DNA of 64,000 bases from Desmodesmus armatus (taxonomy: Eukaryota > Chlorophyta > Chlorophyceae > Sphaeropleales > Scenedesmaceae), in NCBI GenBank assembly GCA_007449985.2, contig VIIQ02000589.1, positions 186,001 to 250,000 on the forward strand. The letters run 5' to 3'. Under the pieces are notes generated by a model. It saw only the letters and a program-made list of their open reading frames with translations, had not been told where the DNA came from and did not search any database. Each line of letters opens with the position of its first letter. Position 1 is the first letter of the stretch. Shown piece after piece: positions 35,901 to 45,745 of this stretch. Both the position numbers and the translations under genes were made by a program.

Positions 35901-37657
35901 CAGGCACCAGCACGGCAACCAATGGCTTCACTAGCTTTGTGGATGGTGCACTGGGCGTGGTGTTTGGGCGCTCAGCCAGCATGGACTGCTTTCTGCAGGC
36001 CTGGGGCATCCTGCAGGATAATACCATGGAGGCGGTGGTCAAGAACATTTTTGTCAGGGCGGTGGGCAGGTGCGTGTTTGTGGTGGCTTACAGTGGTGTA
36101 GAGAGCACAGCATGGCATACTGTGGATCAGGGCGTAGCCAGCTTGGTGCTTGTGGACTCCTGTCATTGCAGTCTACTCTTGCACCCCAGTCCTCGACACA
36201 ACATGCGCCTTGAGGTGGAAGAGTTTCTCAGGCCAAGTGGGCCCTCTGGATGTGTACGACTGTTCGCACCCATGGTGTGGCCAGACCGGGCAATGGAACG
36301 TTCCATAAACCAGTTGTCTGACAGCCCAAGCTTGGGCCAAACCATTCCTCCTTGGGCCAAACCCTCTCTTCTTGCCTGGCTGATGTCCCGCTGCACCCGC
36401 AGTGCCATCGTTGTCCCCCTGGTGCTCTTCCTGTCGGTGCTGCTCATCCAGTTGATGCTGTTTGGCCTGCGGCGCCCCTTGCTCAAGCTGCTGAACCTCC
36501 TATTCCACTCAGCGTTGTTGAGGGACAAGGTCGCTTTCATTGGGAAAGCCGTCTCTGGCATGTCCGGTGTAAGCCAGCCTAGTGTTGCCTCCGGCACAGC
36601 CTCTGCTTGGACCTCGGCACTACCGGATGCTGGCTCGCAGGACAGTGCGGGTGCATCGCGGTCACCCAGCTTCTGGAGAACTCTGGCGGACAACTCTATT
36701 GCAACAGTGCTGGCAGTGTCAATGTTTGTGTATCTGCCGATTGCCCGTGTAGCTTTCGGCATGCTGCTCTGTGTCAAGGTGTTTGGCTCGGACCGCTGGG
36801 TGCTTGATGTCTGCCTGCAGTGCCCTGCCATGCCGCCTTACACAAGCTGGGGTGCATGGGCCCTCGTGTTGGGTGTCTTCCTGCTGGTATTGTGTGTCAC
36901 TTGGCCTGTGGGCATCGCCTGGGTGTTGATCCGTAAGGCACACAGGGGCAAGCTGATGCAGGTTGCCCCCCACTACACCGGGGCCGGCAAATCGGTGTCG
37001 GCTGGTGGCTGTACCCCTGTTGCAACCATGGCCACCTGGGCTGTGCGCTATGCAGATTATGCTGTGGATTATGGCGCCATGCAGCTGTTTTACTCAAAGG
37101 CGGTGGGTCTATCTGGCTGGGAGTGGCTTCGCCGGCTGAGCAAGCAGTCCCTCGTGCACAACCGCGTGTACCTTGTCCTGGTGTGGGACAGTGTGCTGGA
37201 CCTCCATAGGCTCACAATCGCGCTAGTGTCCCTGTGCGTGATGCTGCACGAAGCTCACCAGATCGCCCTGACGATCTTTGTGCTGGGGAGTTACCTTTTG
37301 GCGGTGCTACTGGTGCAACCGTGGAGGGCCCGGGCGGTGTGGCAGCTTCAGGTGGCTGCTCTGGCGGTTCTCATTGCCTCCTGCCTTGGTATCATGGCAT
37401 CTACTGTGCAGAATGCGAGTGCTTACTACTCAACTCATGCGATAAAGAAGTACAGTGCAGTGATCCCTTGGTTGGTGATTGCGGTGAACGTGGTGTACCT
37501 GGTGACTGTGCTTGTGATGCTGGCCCGGTGTGTGGTGCGCGAGGTGCCCAGCTTCTCTGTGCTGAAGGCCTTGTGGCAGCAGAACAAGCGGCAGGCAGCC
37601 AGGGAGCGCGCAATGCAGGAATTTATGGACGCTCGTCGCTTGGATGACCAGGTTTGA
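26978..37657 (+). CDS. Large secreted-ectodomain, multi-TM protein with probable beta-helix domain
   Basis: Eight exons: 26978-27136, 27287-27634, 28033-28615, 28905-29084, 29456-29911, 30096-30177, 30499-31087 and 35780-37657. They total 4275 nt, 1424 aa. A signal peptide is visible (core MIFLLLGVYVLLPAASS). The ectodomain has many N-glycosylation sequons and repeated short strand-turn units rich in N, G, and GGA[LMV] motifs (SGAILWNNTAKY, GGAMMVKFSNFTM, GGAVFVGAKEDD, GGGISTVMAG). These are typical of right-handed parallel beta-helix / Pmp-like repeats. Cys-rich modules follow (CEQCPSYQYST, CGSSCIKGFGVTAPFKCNRC). Then come about eight hydrophobic segments from VYFVYWFVLTCWLLFTV onward, the rest in the last exon. 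The protein is probably at the cell surface, with sensing, adhesion or channel roles possible. Exon 4 uses a GC donor (29085-29086). The 4.7-kb last intron holds a retrotransposon. An alternative end splices at 37652 to a short exon near 37765 (GLCAAHGAGQ...), giving a longer tail. Confidence 0.82.
31202..31460. repeat. AT-richer degenerate tandem duplication in beta-helix intron
   Basis: Two related units occur back to back. Both start near tcacaGATACGA / tcacaAATACGA, continue with a shared tacccctccaa/gttttttgatatg block at about 31219 and 31372, and end in aatcgg..ggcgtgccc..tgtg. They are markedly more AT-rich than the surroundings. This may be a remnant of an older mobile element. Coordinates are approximate. 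Confidence 0.65.
32360..32605 (-). repeat. Putative 3' LTR and polypurine tract of the chromovirus
   Basis: On the minus strand a purine tract gaggggggaggac (about 32604-32592) is followed by TGTAACGGAAACAG at 32590, the expected layout of PPT and LTR U3 start. The outer end is uncertain. A plausible end lies near 32360 (ccgggttacgagacgaca). No matching 5' LTR was found near 35700, only a short gtaacagtagca-type repeat. Confidence 0.5.
32901..34000 (-). pseudogene. Retroelement integrase core and chromodomain
   Basis: The remaining integrase core carries the second Asp (VSDRGSLFVSQF) and the Glu (DGNTERVNR), followed by the GPY/F-type region (PKWIGPYKVTEV, HTVFHASLLKPY). The chromodomain follows (YEVEAILSHRF, LEYLVRWLGYG, DTWEPEENC), then a basic Arg-rich tail to TAG at 32901-32903. 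The chromodomain keeps its aromatic residues (Y, W, W), so it could once have directed integration to methylated histone marks. Confidence 0.9.
33970..34840 (-). pseudogene. Retroelement RNase H and integrase zinc domain
   Basis: This continues the pol frame after the break: TDLEMLGIVYCCQKWR and HTDHK of RNase H, then a linker, then the HHCC integrase zinc finger (HDTPYTGHPGRAKT ... HCDSC). The integrase core begins with the first catalytic Asp (GMDMVTDLP). The frame ends at a stop near 33976-33978, just after KKNMP, where an indel around atgccatgatg shifts to the next frame. Confidence 0.88.
34775..35690 (-). pseudogene. Retroelement reverse transcriptase (N-truncated)
   Basis: RT motifs in order are MVIDYRALNKLT, PLPRID, FSLVDLRQAYHQI, FGLVNAPAAFQ and YLDDILIFSK (the catalytic Y-x-D-D box). 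The thumb and connection region follow, ending in the RNase H start DASYKGVGGVLM. The frame then breaks near 34812, where an A run in gcaaaactcac carries one A more than the downstream frame requires. The N-terminal fingers region before MVIDYR is missing, so no active enzyme is expected. Confidence 0.9.
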
Positions 37658-39183
37658 CACATGCAATGATGCATGCATGCGTCACTCAAAAGAGATAGGT
37701 TTCAAGCCTGGATCTCACAGCGCATGGTCCTGCCACTGGTGGTGCATGTCATGTTGGTTTGCAGGGGCTATGCGCCGCGCACGGTGCCGGCCAGCTGACA
37801 GATGTGCTGTCTGCGTGAGTTACGGATTCTATATTTTGGATTCTTGATTTTGATTCTTGTGGGATGCTTGTTGTCATTGTGCCAATCCGCAAGCCTGTGC
37901 ACACGTTTGACCGCCCGGCAGATGATGATCATTTGTCACAAATGCTATGATAGCACACTAGGTCGTGTTTGGATGGTTGTGTGAATGAACTTGTTCTGGC
38001 TGCGGCAGCCTGAGATGGTTGCTGATGCATAATCAGGCATTGAATAGCTATCAGTTGCTACGGCCCTCCTCTTGTCGCCCTGTCGTCCCAGTGATGATTC
38101 AGCCTGGGGCCCCCACTAGGGGCTAGCAGGGATTACCGGGGAGTTCTCGCATGCACGCCTTTTGATAGTCATTGCAGGCCCTGTTGGCAGTCATTGCAGC
38201 TCAAGTTCATTGCCCTGGTTGGAAGTTGTGCTAGATAAGTTTTGTATCGGCACCTTGGCGATATGTGATAGAACATGTGTACAGTGTACACGTCGCCGGT
38301 GTACCAGTGAGTTGGTTAGCGGCATGTGGTGCAAGTCTGTGTGCAGTGCATTGTCGTACGGTAAGGCCGTTCAGTGTCCGTGTCATGGCGTCATGCGCAA
38401 CAAGAACTATTTTCAGGGTAGTCAGCTGCTGACAGTCTTGCCCTTCCATACGGGGAGGCGTGCATGCCTCACCAGGCCAGCATACGAGATGCCTCTATGA
38501 GCGCATGCGACCTCATGGCGACCTCCAAATATGTCCCGGACATTAAAGTTCAATCGCCCGTGGCACAAATCTGCATGCATGATGGGCATCTGATCAAATA
38601 AGTGTTGTGTTGAGTGCTGTGATGTTGAAGCTCTGTTCAGATAGGTTGCATGCCATCCACACCAGATGATGCGCCAGGTGCGCATGATGGTCTGGCCCTC
38701 GGCTTGTTTGTCAAGGCAACCATTCGGTGCATGCTGGTGAGAGGATTGCAAGTTGGCCATCGCATGTGTCAGAGATCTGGCAAGGCTAATGAAAAGTTGC
38801 TGCTGGTTTGCTGCCAGCCGGATGGAAGTGTCGTACATGCTGTTGATGTTATACGCTGAAGCAGTGCTTGTTGCCCAGGGAGCGCTAAACTAGTCTTGCA
38901 TGCCATTTTTCTTTTTGAGATTTACCAGGAAACTTTACCAGGGTCCTTGCATGTCATTGCCACCAGTAGCTTCAAGAACAAGTGTGCTTTGCATGTCGAA
39001 TGAGCTTTGTGGGCTGTAGGCTGTGAGGTTTGTGGTGATGGCACTGTCCGTGCACATGGTCAGGTTGTCCTCACATCCAGTCGTCAACAATCAAAGATCG
39101 AAATCAAAATTTACCCCCCCCCCAATACCTGCCTATTGTTGTGACGGTATCTGTCGACAGAAGCCACCTGCAGTGCCGTGCCC
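37658..39183. other. Non-coding stretch downstream of beta-helix gene
   Basis: No gene supported. It contains a possible extra terminal exon of the beta-helix gene (about 37765-37818) and a 15-bp imperfect palindrome GTGTACAGTGTACAC at 38277-38291, related to the perfect palindrome upstream of VPS11. Confidence 0.45.
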
Positions 39184-39387
39184 CAGAGGGTATCTTATGT
39201 GCTGGGTTGCAACTGCTCCGTACGATCTGGAGGCCGCAGCTACATCTGTGCTGGCTGCCGTACAGCACGCTACTGTGGGAGGGCTTGCCAGCATGCGGCA
39301 TGGCCCCAGCATAAGCCTGTGTGCGAGGCACTTGCGGCAGCGGCAGCGGCAGCGGCTGAAGGGCGTGGCAACATCGTGCCAAAGTGA
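39184..39387 (+). pseudogene. MYND zinc-finger fragment
   Basis: A short open segment ends at TGA 39385-39387 and encodes CNCSVRSGGRSYICAGC, then RYCGRACQHAAWPQHKPVCE and an Ala-rich tail. This is a C-terminal MYND finger. The first Cys pair is C-x-C instead of C-x2-C, so zinc binding may be impaired. No upstream exons are recognised in 38000-39180. It may be the last exon of a decayed gene or a short real gene whose 5' exons I cannot see. The finger resembles, but is not a recent copy of, the one at 10786-10669. Confidence 0.55.
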
Positions 39388-40427
39388 CCTTGCCATGGGT
39401 GCATGCTGTTGCAGACCTGTCACAAGCCAGCATCCTTGTGCGCATGATGTGTGGCGCAGCACTGCTTGTGATACTGTGATTTTGAGGGCTGCAACCCTTT
39501 GAGGTCAAAGGGTTGCAGCTGGGCCACCTGTATCTCTATAGCGTGCTTGGCCACTGACTCAGTGTTGGTTGGCAACCTTTGCTGCGGCAGCAATACTGCA
39601 CAGGAGCTTCAAGCTGCCTCAACAGATTGCTGTGAAGCAGCATACAAGGAGGGGAGTCCCTGCAGGCGTCGGTGGGGTGTTCATGCTGCATTGTATCAGC
39701 CAGACGCTCCGTCAGGCACTCGTTTTTGCATAAGGGGCAAATGGTGATGCTGACCAGCATTTGTGTTGTGCTGTGATGCTGTGCCGTGCTGTGGTACTGG
39801 GGTAACTGGATGTCATCGGTGTCCCTTCTGCCAATTCCACTGGCAATATTCACGCAGCATTGGTCAAATCATACTTATTCTCACATAATATTGCTCGTAG
39901 TATATTCCAGGGGAAAGCTGAGCTCGCTCCAAGCATGCCATCCTGTGGGCGCTGTCATCAAAGCTTCCGTGCTGCCTGCAGCCAATTGTGATGATCTGAT
40001 CTTCTGCAGGCGGTGCGGTTGCAATGTTGGATAGTCGCGCTGCACAGACAGCCTAGCACCACACTCTGGCAGTATTGTCAGCTGGCACCAGTAAGGATGG
40101 GAACAGTGGTGGGCGCCAGATCATGGCTTTGTCAATCTGTCCGGTCATTTTGTCCGGCGGATGATGTCCATATGCTAACCTTCATACATAATGACGCGTC
40201 CGCTTTGATGGTCAAGGCGAAATGAGCTGTGACGCACTGCGAGCGTCGACCCCGATGTGTGACGCAACCATGAGCATGCGTTACGTCAGCCCGAATGAAA
40301 GTACATACCCAATCCCTGAACAAGGCAGCACTCTAGATCTATTCTTCTGCCCAATCAATCTCGTGTAATCGCATCTCGTGCGTCGTCCCTCTCCTTCTGT
40401 CAGTCGAGTCAGCTAAGCGCTAGCAGC
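39388..40427. other. Intergenic / promoter region of NTF2-like B
   Basis: No gene seen. Close to the start lie two TGACG/ACGTCA-type motifs (gtgtgacgcaacc and gcgttacgtcagc, about 40256-40291) that resemble bZIP sites. Confidence 0.45.
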
Positions 40428-43400
40428 ATGAGCGACCCACGCGTAGACACAATGGCCATCGAGCGCAAGTATGGTCTCCATGCACCTGCTGATAAGGTAA
40501 AAATGATGTTTCATGCAGTCCGCACCTCAGCAGCGGCTCTGCCTTTCGAATCCGCATGTGCATGCGTTTAGGAACTGGCGCTAGCTCCTTCATGTGAGCT
40601 GCCTCACAGGGGCCTGGCCGTACTGTTATGAAACGTGATGAGCCCCGGGAACCCTTGGTCTGACTGTCATCCGGTACCCCCCCCCCCCCATCCCCCCCCT
40701 GTGGCAGGTGTGGAGCGTCACCCCAGTCTGGCAGCCCCAGGCAAAGGGCAAGCAGCTGGTCACACTTGACAATGCTGGATCATCAGGTAAGGGTTCAGGC
40801 CATGCCTTGCTGTTGTAGCCCTGTGGAGTCATCCAGGGAGGGCCTTTGTGGACCCCTTGGATGTGCCCAACAACTCTTGCACTGGGGCTGATCCTTGGAT
40901 GGCATCTTCACAGGTGCTGTGGGAATATGTCTGAACTTCAGAGGTCCGGGACCTCAGCGCTGCCAACAGTGCACACATCAGCCGACGAGGCCTTGCCTGT
41001 GCTAGCACCGCCCTGTTGCTGCAATTTGCCACACCACCTGTCGTCTGCACCTGTCCTGCAGCTGACGTTGTGCGTGGTGTGATCCGCATCTTTGAGGCCA
41101 AGACCATGGCAGAGCACCGCCAGGTGGGTACTCCCAGTAGTACTAGTAACCGCGTCAGGCTGTCGGCAGCCACAATGCAGCTTTGCTGGCTTGCCACTGC
41201 ACTGCAGTGAGCGGCAGCAGTGACTGTGATTGCCAATCAGATCTGGTGTCCATCTACTGCATGGCAGACATATGCTCAGCAGGCACAATGTGTCGCTTGC
41301 AGGCCCTGCACCGGGTGCCTGCTCAGCCTGACGGTCACCGTGACGGTCACCTCCTGCTGTCATGCACGCTCGAGTCAACATGATCATCTGAACTGTGTTT
41401 CGGTATTGTTCCTCGCTGCTGCAGGCCGTTGAGATTGTTGAGCGTGACCTGCTGTGGGATGGTCCCCCCATCAGGCTGTCCAACAAGGGCCACCTGCGCC
41501 TCGCATCATACCTCTTCAAGGTACGGCCGCCTGGCAGGCTGCCATCTGTGGCAAGGCTTGGAACACAGGTTCTGCATAACTCCACAAGTGCGAGGTGTGA
41601 GTCACACTGCTCAGCCGCTGCGCATCCGTCTACGCAAGTGTATCAGCCAACACCTCAGGTTGCACAAGCCAGAAGCCGACACTGTGTGGCCGTTGTGCAG
41701 GTCACACTCTGGTCACACGAGCATGCATGACGTCTGGCTGATATGTCCTTTGTGGCTGCCGCCTTGCCTACCCGCAGTACTTTGCCCATCTGCGCATCAT
41801 CCCAGTGGTGGCAGCCATCTCTGAGCCAACACCTGGCAGCACCCTCATCGAGCTGGACGCAGTGGCGGTGTCATTCCCACAGAGGCCTTGGTTTGCGCCC
41901 ATCACCTGGCTGCTGCCCGACCACGTGGCCAAGAATGTGCACCTCAAAATTGGAGTCAACTCCACTGGCAAGGTGTGTACTGGGGCCCGCAGTGTGGGTA
42001 GCGCAGGGATGGCATTCACGCCCTGCTGTCCGTGTTGATCCTGGACGGCTGATTGATGATGATGCATTCGTCAGGGCGTTTACAAACACTGCTACACTCC
42101 AACTGGCAGGAGCTGTTGCACTGACTTCCTGTTGGGCCACCATGCCCGCTTTGACTTGAAGTCCTTGGTGACCACTGTGCTGCTGCTGTTCATGCTGCAT
42201 CCTACAACCATCCATCTCTCTCCTGCCCCAGGTTGAGCTGCTGATGGGGCGCCTGACCAACGTGCCTGCCTTCCTGCCCTTCGCCTGGCAGCGCAGCCTG
42301 AATGGTGTGATGATGGGTGCCATCCCCCACGCCCTGGAGAATGTCCTGGGCTTTGCCTTTGACTTTGCTGACGGGGGCGACTACTACGCACGCAAGCGCA
42401 ACGACCTGTTCAGGCAGCGCCACCCAAGTGAGCTTTCTGCGCAGCGGCGGGGGTGGGGAGGGGGTGGGGTGCGCGCACGAGGGTTTTGGGGTGATTTTGA
42501 CAAGCCATGTTTGTGGTCCACAGTGGCGCCCTGACTCTGGCTGAGAAGAGCGTGAAGAGATTGGAGATGCCAGGCCTGCGTAGGGTACATCACGTTGGTT
42601 GACAAGTGCTGCCAGCTAGAAAGCTGTTGCACAAAGTACAAGGCACGGCATGGCAACTTTGGGATGCATAGCTCTCCGGTAATAGCCACTGTGCTCCTGA
42701 CCCAGACAACACACCCAAAACACGTGGCTATTCTGAATCCTGCTTCAACATGCCATGCTGCACCCTGGTGTGTCTTCCCCCTCCTGCCCTGCAGACAGCA
42801 CCAACCCTACCTGGGACTGGCTGACAGACGTGGCCTCTGATGTGCCCCAGTGGGCAATGCAGGAGGCCACAGTGGGCTTTGAGAGCGCACAGGCACTGTT
42901 TGGGGTGAGTGCTGCCTGGCGCTACATGCGAGCCAGACAGTCGCTCTGCATATGTAGCTGTTGCATGTAGCATGCTGAAATCCTTACTTGGAATTGTCTG
43001 GAAGCAACACTGTGGTGCATCTGTTGTTGTTGAATTTTTTTTGCTGGGTGCTCAGAGTGCATGGCATTGACTGCGTGAGCGGCCTGCACGACTGACAGGC
43101 ATGCTGCGCTGCGCGGAGTGCTCAGCCAGCTACTAGGCGTACACATCATGCCGCGCTGTACAGCAATACCTCTCACAGAGCCTTATTGGGTCTTACTGGT
43201 GACCACGATGCCATTGGCATGCATGCATGCACTTGAAGCTCCCCGGGCCCCACACCATGTGCTTCCTGTGCTGATCACGTGTTGTGCTGCGCTGTGTTGC
43301 TGCAGTCCTCTATTGAGCGTGTGAGTGCCTTTGTGTCCTCCATCATCAACTTCTACATCTGGATGTTTAACGTGATGATGGGAACAGCACAGAAGGTCTT

Positions 43401-43903
43401 TGGAGCTGTCACAGGTGCGCCAGCTGTCTACCCTTCACGATCACAAGACGGTTATTTCACCATGCAGTTTGTGATGGGTAGCCTAGCAGCAAGTCTGATA
43501 CAGCACTGCAAGGCATGTAAGCACCTAATGGATAGCTCAGGATCAGCGATGTGTTTGTGTTGTCACCTGTAGCTGCGGCCACTGCCTATGCGGAACAGTC
43601 TTTACCTGCTAGGCAAGAGGTATAACAGACCAGTCTTGCCAGCTGCCGCAGTTGTGGTTACACGTTGTGGTCCTCACATGTCCAATTATTTGTGTGTCAC
43701 TGTTTGCTGCAGGCACCCTGAGCCAGGCTGCCAACGCTGGTGCAGATGCAGTGAACAGCTTCACACCACAGCCCGGCACAGCTGCTGGGGGTGCTGGCAC
43801 AGGTTACGCCCCATTCGTGAAGAAGGCCCCAGCAACCACCACCTACCAGACAGGAGGCGCTGCACGCAGGGTGCCTGTCACAACCACCACAAGCACCTAC
43901 TAA
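40428..43903 (+). CDS. NTF2-like conserved algal protein, paralogue B
   Basis: Nine exons: 40428-40496, 40708-40786, 41062-41123, 41425-41520, 41778-41972, 42232-42427, 42795-42904, 43306-43414 and 43713-43903. They total 1107 nt, 368 aa. It matches paralogue A exon by exon with the same phases. The fourth exon product (LLWDGPPIRLSNKGHLR region) shares 19 of 32 residues with A. Key blocks are MSDPRVDTMAIERKYGL, RIFEAKTMAEHRQ, TLIELDAVAV, PWFAPITWLLPD, FADGGDYYARKR, and the helical SSIINFYIWMFNVMMG. As for A, an NTF2/SnoaL-like fold is inferred from the order of helices and strands. The tail is Thr/Ala/Gly-rich and ends TTTTSTY. No signal peptide is visible, so a cytosolic or membrane-peripheral location is more likely. 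Function unknown; the pair probably arose by local duplication. Confidence 0.85.
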
Positions 43904-45745
43904 GCCCGGTTCAGTGAACCGTCAGGTACTGGCAGGCATGCCATCGAGTGATCGCACAAAGCAACGTGCACAAGGCGCCAGATGGAAGCCTTGATGAGGC
44001 TCAGCCAGGGGCTGTTTGGCGGGCATCGTTGAGCATTTATGCAGCATTTGCATGTGCTAGTACATGTGGGGCATGCAATTTATGTTTTGCGATGGCATGG
44101 CGATGGGTTGCTGCAGCATGTAGTGGATGCTACTGGTGAGCAGCTACGGCACAGGTTTGAGTTGTGCAAGGGTGTGTTGTATCCAACGTATGATGTATTT
44201 ATATCAAGGACCATGCAGCTACCAATACAGCAGAATGGTATGCCCATCATGGCCTCATAAGATGTTGTGTCCCCAACGCCAGCGATGTTGCATGCGCACA
44301 TGGTGATGCACACAATGTCTTTGTGGAGCACAAGTGCTGCCATACTGTGGCACTGGATTCAACAATCATGCTGGAAGTTGTGGCTTTCTGATGTTGGCAG
44401 CCTGTGCTGCTTGTGTGTGTCATCGAGAATGTTGTGTATTCAGTGCATGGTGCAGTTGTCACAGGCCAGTGCCACCAGTGTATGTCTGTGAGGGAGGTTG
44501 TGCCCTCACATCTTCTGAGTTTGCCATGTGTTGTGTCTGCCTGCTAGACACATGTTTTGCCGTATGTTGATGGTGTTTGTTGCCTCGTTACTTGTAATTT
44601 GCCCCCATCATGATGCTACGTGTGCACCTCTCAACAGGTCAGTTCCGGACTCATCCACAAACACCGCAGGCCTAACAAACTGCAAATCATAATTGAAAGG
44701 GGTCGTGTGCAAATCTCAGTGAAGGCTACATGTGCAAGTAAAGGCCGAAGTGGAATGCGATAGTGAATTCCACATATCCAGTGCTGCTGCAGCTGGCAGG
44801 TCCCGCCAGTATCAGTGACAGGTTTTCAACTGACTGTGGCAAACACCATATGCATGCACATGAACTGTACTGGCATTTACCCCTGACAGGCATGTTACAT
44901 AGTTTGCAACATCCATAGGTTGTCACACACCTTCCAGCCCGGCTGTCGACTTGACACACTACAACAATGTGTACAGTACAGTACTGCAGCAGCACTGATG
45001 ACGATCCAAGCGTTGCAACAGACAACAATTCAGCGCAAATGCGCTATGCACAGCGCATGTCTGTCAGGATATGCTTGCAGCCGGGACAGACACAGCACCC
45101 CATTGACGCATGCAAGAGGCTGTGATTAATCTCAGCAACCCGGCAGCAACTGCACCTATCATGGCTACCATGGCCACGTGCAACCAAAGCAACTTTGCCG
45201 CTACACAACAGACATTGCCCAAGCTGCACACCAAGCAACCCAGAGCACGCAAACCCCATGCAATCCTTCCCGCACCACATACACTTGGACCGTCCAACTT
45301 CAAATTGAAGACATGCTGCTGTACATCCTGTGATGAAACCAGTGTGTTGCAACTGGTGCTGCATGGCCCCCCCACAAATGCCGCACCCTCCCCTCCCTGC
45401 GTGCAGGAGCACCAGCAACTGCTGCTGCCGGCACTTTTGAGTGCCGCCTAATTTGCTGATGCTGATGATGATCATGGGTGTCTGCATTTGTGTGTAGCAG
45501 CTGTATCAGCCAAGACCTCTGCGCAACTTATTTCATTTGCTGGGACCAGGTGGAGTGGCTGTCACCCTGCAGCTGTATCCATGCAATGCCAATGGCTGTT
45601 GCTTGACTCATGCTGTGAGTGAGTGTCGTGAGTGGCTGTCAACCTGCAGCTGTATCCACGCAATGACCTTGTCCGCCACCTCCTGCATATGTACCACAAC
45701 AGCAGGCAGCAGAAGCCCATGGGTTGGATGCAGACGATGTGACAC
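43904..45745. other. Convergent intergenic region (NTF2-like B / hydrolase 3' ends)
   Basis: No gene, RNA or mobile element is recognised. Open frames on both strands are short and Cys/His-rich in a chance-like way. It holds both 3' UTRs and the direct repeat listed at 45553-45665. Confidence 0.5.
45553..45665. repeat. Direct repeat of 36 bp, offset 77 bp
   Basis: Copies at 45553-45588 and 45630-45665 match at 34 of 36 positions (core ctgcagctgtatcca). They lie just beyond the hydrolase stop codon, probably in its 3' UTR. Confidence 0.85.

Noticed and set aside
37652..37818. Extra terminal exon of the beta-helix gene
   Set aside because: Splicing at GTTTGA (37652) to an acceptor near 37764 is possible and in frame, but the donor is weak and the stop at 37657 is simpler; kept only as an alternative.
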